A stretch of 64,000 bases of DNA from Pampus argenteus (lineage: Eukaryota; Chordata; Actinopteri; Scombriformes; Stromateidae), in assembly GCA_036937835.1 (NCBI GenBank), contig CM072875.1:21364501-21428500 (forward strand), given 5' to 3'. The notes beneath the pieces were generated by a model. It made no database searches. It was not told the origin of the DNA and worked only from the letters and a program-made list of their open reading frames with translations. The position numbers and the translations under genes are program-made. How positions within the stretch are numbered: the first letter of the stretch is position 1; the number at the start of each line of letters is the position of its first letter. Below are positions 57,163-64,000 of the stretch, in pieces.

Positions 57163-57719
57163 ATGCTCATGGACTCTTAAAACCCCATAAAAGATACTTC
57201 CCATGTAACATCCTCAAACCTCAAACCACATTTAAGAACAATAAATACTGATTTGTAAACCTAATTTGTAATTAATTAATAATATTATTTTATCAAACAT
57301 TTATAGACTAAGGTGCCTCTTTAAAACTCAGAGAGGTTTAAGCCTCCGCCCTGATGATGGCAGCAGGTTACAGGGAGGTGCTGCGGGTCGCCACATCTCA
57401 CCACAAACATCTTCAGTGTGGCAGCAGACAGACTGCTGGAGGATGTGAAGTGATGCGGCTCATCTCTTCCTTCCAGCCGGCTGTGCAGAAGTAGTGCGGG
57501 CATGGGTCTGGGAAGTTATCTCCTCCATCATATTAATGGGATAATAATGTGATTGATTGGTCATCTCCCGGGGGAAATGGTCTTTTCTGCTTCCTGAAAG
57601 TGCAAGAATCATCAGAGGACTCGCAGCTGACTTTCTTGCTCAACAGCCCCTCAGCAGGGTGACTAATCGGCCACATCAGGAGGAGGAGGAGGGAGTGTCA
57701 GTCCGGCCTTTCTTACCCT

Positions 57720-58520
57720 GAGGCTGCACAGGAGCTGTCAGGTTTCCCGGCGGAGGAGGAGGAGGAGGCAGAAAAGAAGAGGAAGAGGAGGGGGGCTCCG
57801 GCGCTTCAGGACGGCTGAGCCCCGTTGCGATGCATGGATGCTGCTTGGAAATGCTCCCCGGGTCTCCGGAGCGCATGAGGCGGTTCCAACCGACCGACGG
57901 TCCGCAGCACCGGGGGCATCCGGCCGCTGATGAGCAGCTCTGCCAGGCTGCCACACCGTAGGTTCGGCTCGGTTCGGCACGACATCCACGGAGCGGAGGC
58001 ACATCCACCGACGGCGCCGTGATCTGATCTGGAAGCCCGAAGGCTGCATCACATCCCTGCGGCGCAGCGGTGGTGGATACTGTGGGAGCTGTCGGGTGGC
58101 ATCTATGCAATTTTATTTCGACCTTTCATTTTATTATGAGCACAGAGGAGGGAGAGGCGGGTCCAGCTTGCGGGGAGGTGAGGAAGGGAGAACCGCAGGA
58201 AGGCACCACCATCACCCACCGCCACACCTGGGAGGAAGGCGGACCGCGCGGCTCCCAAGGACATCCGCACCCCGATGATGAGGATGAGGCAGGCGAGGGA
58301 GAGGAGGAGGAGGAGGAGGAGGAGGACGAAGAGGGCCGGGATGCATGTGGGGAAAACGCAGGGAAATTCAACAACGGGGGTAATTTTTCCAGTGAGGATG
58401 GGGCTGTCGGGGGCACGTCGTGCAAGGCGCAGGCGATGCATTCAAACTGCAGCAGTGAAACCTGCATCCCCACTCCCAGCTGCCGGATCTGCTTCCAAGG
58501 CGCAGAGCAGGTAAATGTAC
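57720..58520 (+). promoter_or_regulatory. marchf11: CpG-rich promoter and first exon of marchf11
   Basis: GC- and CpG-dense DNA covering the first coding exon and about 400 bp upstream. No TATA box was noted. Several antisense open frames here are products of base composition. Confidence 0.5.
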
Positions 58521-61500
58521 CAACATGCAGGTGAAGTCTGTTTGTGTAAACCGTGAAGTTGCATTAAATTGAAGATAAAGAGACAGTCCTCAGTAGGTTA
58601 CTGGACCCTGATTGGTTGACAGCAGCCCTTCTAATTAAATAATAGGTAAACCTACAGGTCACATGTTCGAATTTGGCCTGATTGTACCAATTTCATTCGT
58701 CAAATCAGGGAGCCAATCGGAACCAGGTCCAGTCCAAGTTTATTTAAATGTCTTATAAAAATTTCACATATGGCCGAATTTCAGCTAACACATAAAGTAG
58801 AACACAGGACATACCTGTGTACAGGTACAGTACAGAGAAGAGTGAGATTCAAGCTTTAACTGTGCTGCAGTGTGCAGGCATCAGAGCTCAGCGGACCTCC
58901 AGGGGGCCTCCAGGGGTCCTTGAGGGGTCCTTGAGGGGCCTCCAGAGGGTCCTGAAGATAATGAGGAATTATTATATAATAATGATGTCATTGGTGAGAG
59001 AGTTTTATCATCACATCTACATGAACATGAGATGCAGGTTCATCCACCAACGCTGAATCCAGAGCAGTTCTCCTAAATGAATCAATTAGATAGAATCAAT
59101 TGATTTATTTTTATTTTCGATAAATAATTTCAGTCAGTTTTGACTCAGTTCAACTGCTGTTACACTTTTAAAGGAGCAAACCTGAAGTTTTTCAGCACCA
59201 CGGACACATCTGCAAAAGGTCAACAAATGTTTTCCTTCACATTTTTCTTTTATAAGCTGTTTCTGTTTCTAAACTAGTTTAATTATCAGCAGATTTCCAT
59301 TTTAGATCAATATTATTCTTATCCATAGCGTGTTTTAGAGCGAATAAGTAAACCTGGAAGCGTCACTCTCTTAAACTGGACTGTTATGTTTGGTTTTCCC
59401 TTAAATTTAAATCCCTGATCAATTAAAACTTTGTCAGTCCAGTAAGTAATTTTCTTCTTTTCTCCTTTTTTGGACGATCTGCTTGAAATGAGGAATTCAA
59501 CTATATCTTTACAGCTACAAAAACATATTATAAGGAAAATCTAGTGATGGATGAAAGTTTGAAAATTTCGAGACACGTTTTCCTTGTTTTGTCAGTCATG
59601 AGCCGATGTCATGTGATCATCAGCATCATAAATATTCAGCTCTTATTTCAGTCGTTCGGGTTCGATGCAGATTACTTTTACGTTTTTATTTCCATGCAAA
59701 TATCCAAATTGCTTTCCATATACTGTATGTCTTAGAGAAAAAGATTAGTTTAAAGGATCCATTCACAGTTTTTCAAGTCTGCCTTAATGTGCCCACATTA
59801 ACACATTTTTCTGGCTGTGATCTTGTCATGTTATCTTGTTATAATGCATCTACAGACAAAATCCAAAGTCCGTCTGTACAAACATGTACATAAAAGTTTA
59901 GCTTCGGCCCCCCAGATGAGTCAAATCAAGTCAATATGTTTCAAGTCTTTTTAGTCTCAAACTTCCTCTCTTTGTTTTTATCCTTCCATCTAACTCAGAT
60001 ATTTGAAGCTTCATTTCAGCTTCAGATAAACCTTTGAAAATGTTTTTGAGACTGTGTATATTGTCTCTCCCATCACTTACATTGTACAGCAAGAAAAACC
60101 TGTTTCAATGTTCATCTGAGCTCCTGGGTTTTTTAAGGCACACTTGAAAAATTGTGAACATGTCCTTTAACTTTGTGCACCTGAGAGCAGAAAGGTGTGA
60201 ATTTGTCCTGTAAGGGATTCAGGATTAAAGGGTTGATGATTCTGCGTTTTATTTATCAGTTGGAGTTCAGTTTAACTGTGAAGCTCTAATTCTTCCACCC
60301 TGACAAGATGACGATTGATCAGAAAAACAACGCTGCGAGGTTAAATTGGTCTAAAATGTTCAGCTTCGTTCAAGCCTGAAACTGCTGAACATGGACGTAC
60401 GCTGCAGTTCCCTTTTGAAGGGGCTCGTTTTCTTCCCAATTACTTCTCATAATTTAGATTTGATGGTAAATCCAGAAAACACATTAAGGCGAGTTTGTTT
60501 GTGTACAACCTTTTAAAAGCACTAAATAAGGTGAAGAAATGCATTAAATATGAATAAAATCAATTAAGATTAGAATAAAATGTTGGTTCTGATGAGAACA
60601 TTATTCTTATTAAGGTGGAAACAGCATTTAATTCATCCTGAAATGCTAAAACTGAAAAAACAGACTAATGATGATAAAACATTTAGTGTTATTATTACAG
60701 ACGAGCTTCATTTCCTCCTACAGACAGCTGAGGTAACACGGGTCAGTCGTACAATCAATACACAATCAAACAAACTGCGTCACCTTCGTCATACATGGAG
60801 GACAAAGACATAACCAAAATCTATTTATAATAAATATCGTCCCCAAACATCTGTCTTACTGTCTGCACATCTTCCTGGAGGCGGATGGACAGATGTGGAC
60901 GTGGACGGACAAATGGACACTCTCACTTCCTTCACCCATCTCTGAAATCTGACACTCCGCAGGCCTATTTGGTTCGTGACAGCGAGCCTCAATGAGGGAC
61001 GATTCATCCCTGCTGGAGCTGAAGGGAAGGAGAGGAGTCGGGGCAGCGTAAATGTCTAAGTGAATATCCTGTCCTGTGAACGTGGGCTTTAGACTATTAG
61101 CAGAACTAATCTAATAGCTCTGCCTCCGGGTTCAGAGTGATATTTGATTTTGATACGAGGCCCACAGGCTGGCCGAGCTCACCAGTTATCACGAAGACTG
61201 CAAAACGGAAATTTGACACTTCTAAATACTCATATCCGAGCAGACAGAGTGAGAACGAGATGTTATTTAACACCAGAAAGGTTGTCGTTCTGAGGTTTGA
61301 GCAAATATATATTTAAAAGAAACCAGTGCTGTTTCATTCACAAACAAAACAAGTGATTATAATCATCATTTACTGCCGCTCACCACGACATGTATGATCT
61401 ACAAACTCATCATTTTGAGACTTTTTGTCCTTGTTGTCTTCAGATTTGAGTTTGATGTCTAAAGCTGATAAAACTTGTGTACTTTTAACGAAGTGTGATT

Positions 61501-64000
61501 TTTTTCATGCAGGACTTTTACTTGTATTGGAACATTTTTACATTGCTGAATTGGTACTTTTACTTCACTAAAGGATCTGATATGTGTTGTTGTGTTTACA
61601 GCTTTTCATGTTGTTTTCTCCTGACTTCGTTGCTTTGGATAAGTTATTGAAGGTTCAACTGGTTAGTAACTGGACCTTGAGATGAGATTATTGTGTGAGC
61701 TCTGTAGAAATTACTATTTTCAAACCTTTTTTTTACCTTTTTTATACAGTCCAGAATCCATTGGCCTTTATATCAGCCTAAAATAAGTGAATTGCTTACA
61801 TTAAATGTCCCCTTATAGAGTTCAGAAACATATTAAAATAGTGCCTGATGTTGGTTTTATCAGTGACAACTTCAGTAGGTAGCTGACCTGCATCGGTTCA
61901 TTCAAGCAGAGCCCTCTGAGGTCCTTTTAAACCCACAAGGTTAATACGACATGATGAAGAATGAGCTCCCTGACCACTGACCTTAATATACTATTAATAT
62001 GCCATTCACAGCCCAGCCGGCAGGTCAAAGCTACAGTAATGGCTGCTTGAGAAATGCCTTGAGGAAAAAAAAAACCATCAGAACAAATAGATACAGCTGC
62101 AGTGATTAATGTCACGCTGCATCCCACCGTTAACATCCGCAAGTGTTGTACCTTTGAGAAATGATCATTGATCTGAGCGATGCTGGTAAAGGCCTCTGGT
62201 GAACAAGTCGTGTGCTTTCTTTGATGTATGAGCTGGTGGGAGAAAAGGACAAACTGAGGCGTGAAATCAAGGGTTGCTAGATGATGGATGGATGCACGTT
62301 TAATATTAGAAAGACATTTTTTGATATTGTCTCTGAGGTTTAATCAGTCACTGGTGCTACAGGGCACAGTCAAAAAAACAAAACGCTAGACTAGACATGA
62401 ATATCAAGCAGCTAGCTTGCCCCAGTCTCTTCCACATTACATTAACTGTAATACAGCAGCAAATATAGAAAGCTGACAATAAAGATTTAAAAGCGTAAAA
62501 GCTACAATATCATATACCACATTGACCCCGGCTAGTCCGTCTGTTCTTATTTGACGTTTGCCCTCTCTACGGTCTCCAGGGCGACCTGCTGAACCCGTGT
62601 CGGTGTGACGGCTCAGTGCGCTACACCCACCAGCACTGCCTGCTGAAGTGGATCAGCGAGCGAGGCTGCTGGACCTGTGAGCTCTGCTGCTACCGTTTCC
62701 ACGTCATCGCCATCAACATGAAGAGACCGTGGCAGGTAAAAGGCTGAAATGCTGCCTGTAAGACAAAAGCCAGGGCTGACAACAGCTTGTTGGCACGTCT
62801 GAACTGAAATTAAAAGGTGTCTTTGTATTTGTCCGTATGTCCTTTGATTTTCTCTACAACTGTTCATCCGAACAACTTCACACTTGGCGGGTGTATTGCT
62901 CAGGACACAAGGAAGGTCAGTGTCAAGTGTGAAGTTGTTTAGATAAACAGTTCTTGAGAAACCTGCAAGCAGCAATACCTGAAGACAAGCAATAAGCCCA
63001 TTCTGACCAAGCATTCAGTAGCGTTGTTGCTCTACTCCAAAGGTCTTAAAGAGACAGGAGCTAAAACGTCCTGTTTGAGACAGAGGCTGAACTGAGGGGC
63101 TGCAGAAAGGACCAGGATGAGATCAATAAGGAGGTTTTAACTGGAAACCATGCAGAGATATTCCAGTAGAGACAGAATAGAAATACAGAGCTGGACATGA
63201 GCAGGATAATCTGATTTTTTTTTAAAGGAATGGGTCAGAACAGGAATTTAAGATTTTAAATTTTAGGGATGTATTTTATTAAATGGTCGACTTGTTTGCA
63301 AATGACAAGTCCTCAAAACAAAACAGGTCTTTTCACAAATGCAGGTGCTACAGTCATTCATGTCAGAATAAAAGTGTGCTCTTTTACGTCTGATAATATA
63401 TCTCCACACAGTAAAAAAAAAAAAAGTGGTGTGATTGTGCAGATTTTTAGTTGTGATTTTGGGACAATATCACCTTCTCACAAGCTGCATGGAGAAGGTG
63501 TCAGTCATCAATATGTACGCGGAGATTTACCTACTAAACTCACAGCATATCATGAAAAATGAAGTGCTCTTCTTCCTGGAAAACCTTCTTTTCAGATACG
63601 AGGTTTAGGTGCCTGATGAGCAGTGTGACACCAAACTCTTTATTTAGCGTTTTCTACAGTCATAAACCTTTGGTGTTACAAGGGCGCTCTCTAAATTCTT
63701 ATGGAGGCATTAATGAGAGGTTGTTTTTATAATCTCACATCTATCGACCCACCCAGTTGGATTTATACTCCGAAACATTCACAGCTTCTCTGATGAAGGA
63801 AAAACAGCCACACAGAGCAGCTCCATTCTGTTTACCGAACATACATACATATCACAACCTACTGAGTATGTAAATCATGCAAAGATATTCCAGTAGAACC
63901 ACAGAATATAAATACAGACCTGCAAATGTGCATGATATATCCTTTTTATAAAATGAAAAACAACATCTTATTATATAGTGATCGTTTGTTTTCAACAATG
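58136..64000 (+). CDS. marchf11: E3 ubiquitin ligase MARCHF11, 5' part of gene (partial, 2 exons)
   Basis: Exon 1, 58136-58510 (125 residues), and exon 2, 62580-62735 (52 residues); the gene continues right of the window. The RING-CH (C4HC3) finger spans the junction: C116, C119, then C132, C134, H142, C145, C158, C161 (CRICFQGAEQ | GDLLNPCRCDGSVRYTHQHC and GCWTCELC). GSVRYTHQ, LLKWISERG and ELCCYRFHVIAI fit MARCHF11 better than MARCHF4/9. The N-terminal region is acidic (EGEEEEEEEEDEE). MARCH ligases are membrane proteins that ubiquitinate and sort other membrane proteins; two transmembrane helices should lie in the missing exons. Start chosen at the only in-frame ATG, MSTEEGEAG. Exon 2 is followed by GTAAAA. 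Confidence 0.93.
59750..60170. mobile_element. TTAA-type MITE, full-length copy
   Basis: Starts TTAA-AGGATCCATTCACAG and ends TTGTGAACATGTCCT-TTAA. Terminal inverted repeats of about 28 bp match with a few mismatches. It is 421 bp long and shares CATCACTTAC and CAATGTTCATCTGAGCTCC with the 18700 and 22030 copies. Confidence 0.7.
61515..61595. repeat. Dispersed fish repeat piece
   Basis: TGCAGGACTTTTACTTGTA and GGTACTTTTACTTCACTAAAG resemble the reverse complement of 48276-48350. Confidence 0.45.
62736..64000 (+). other. marchf11: Second intron of marchf11 (partial)
   Basis: AT-rich intron, no exon recognised. 62822-62975 contains a decayed repeat (TGTCCGTATGTCCTTTGATT, CAACTGTTCATCCGAACAAC) also glimpsed at 14985-15075. 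Confidence 0.5.

Larger units (their letters stand above)
53800..58135. other. Intergenic region between znf622 and marchf11
   Basis: No coding exon recognised. Contents: hAT-like remnant at 54060-54480, GGA repeat at 57129-57162, and two less repetitive, compositionally balanced stretches (56060-56560 and 57000-57125) that read like conserved non-coding elements; the second holds an ATGCAAAT-type octamer (TATGCAAAT) near 57036. From about 57720 the DNA becomes CpG-rich towards marchf11. Confidence 0.5.
58511..62579 (+). other. marchf11: First intron of marchf11
   Basis: A 4.1-kb intron. Holds short GGGTCCTTGAGG-type hAT-related sequence at 58890-58960, a full-length TTAA MITE at 59750-60170, a dispersed repeat piece at 61515-61595, and two stretches (60840-61230, 61870-62160) that look less decayed than their surroundings. 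No additional coding exon recognised. Confidence 0.55.

Noticed and set aside
58070..58135. Upstream extension of the marchf11 frame from 58070
   Set aside because: It would start at a GTG. The first in-frame ATG is 58136, and the extra residues (WHLCNFISTFHFI) do not resemble MARCHF11.
57676..58473. Minus-strand frames opposite marchf11 exon 1
   Set aside because: Low-complexity Ser/Pro translations of a CpG- and GGA-rich region, with no family resemblance.

Overview
This is vertebrate nuclear DNA from a ray-finned fish, most likely a percomorph teleost. The coding exons are short, separated by AT-rich introns with GT-AG borders, and there are many CA/TG and trinucleotide microsatellites, small hAT-like and TTAA-type MITEs, a fish bloodthirsty-type TRIM and two GIMAP-type GTPase genes. 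No prokaryotic or viral gene is visible. Proteins were assigned by reading spliced exons against remembered family sequences. No database search was run.

Layout. 1-11102, minus strand: ranbp9, first seven coding exons, gene running off the left edge. 11103-15824: repeat-rich intergenic DNA. 15825-16664, minus: rnf182, a single coding exon. 19537-35765, plus: retreg1 (FAM134B), complete, nine coding exons, plus a candidate alternative first exon at 26594-26625. 38553-40214, plus: an intronless TRIM, followed by a broken mini-copy at about 40754-40975. 41698-43097 and 45158-46649, plus: two tandem GIMAP-like genes. 49211-53273, plus: znf622, complete, six coding exons. 58136 to past the right edge, plus: marchf11, first two coding exons.

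Gene order. retreg1, znf622 and marchf11 are neighbours on human 5p15.1, and ranbp9 and rnf182 are neighbours on 6p23, so the window appears to join two ancestral blocks. The TRIM/GIMAP immune block sits between retreg1 and znf622. The TRIM has an ISRE-type motif just ahead of its start codon. The GIMAP pair shares an almost identical 369-bp stretch inside otherwise diverged genes, which suggests gene conversion.

Most unusual feature. retreg1 intron 4 ends in a 2.5-kb minisatellite (about 108 copies of a 23-bp pyrimidine-rich unit) that runs directly into the 3' splice site. Its plus strand has only two adenosines and no AG before the acceptor, so the usual branch-point window contains no A for about 970 nt. 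The unit looks like an amplified polypyrimidine tract. All three plus frames are open through the array, which produces long but spurious reading frames.
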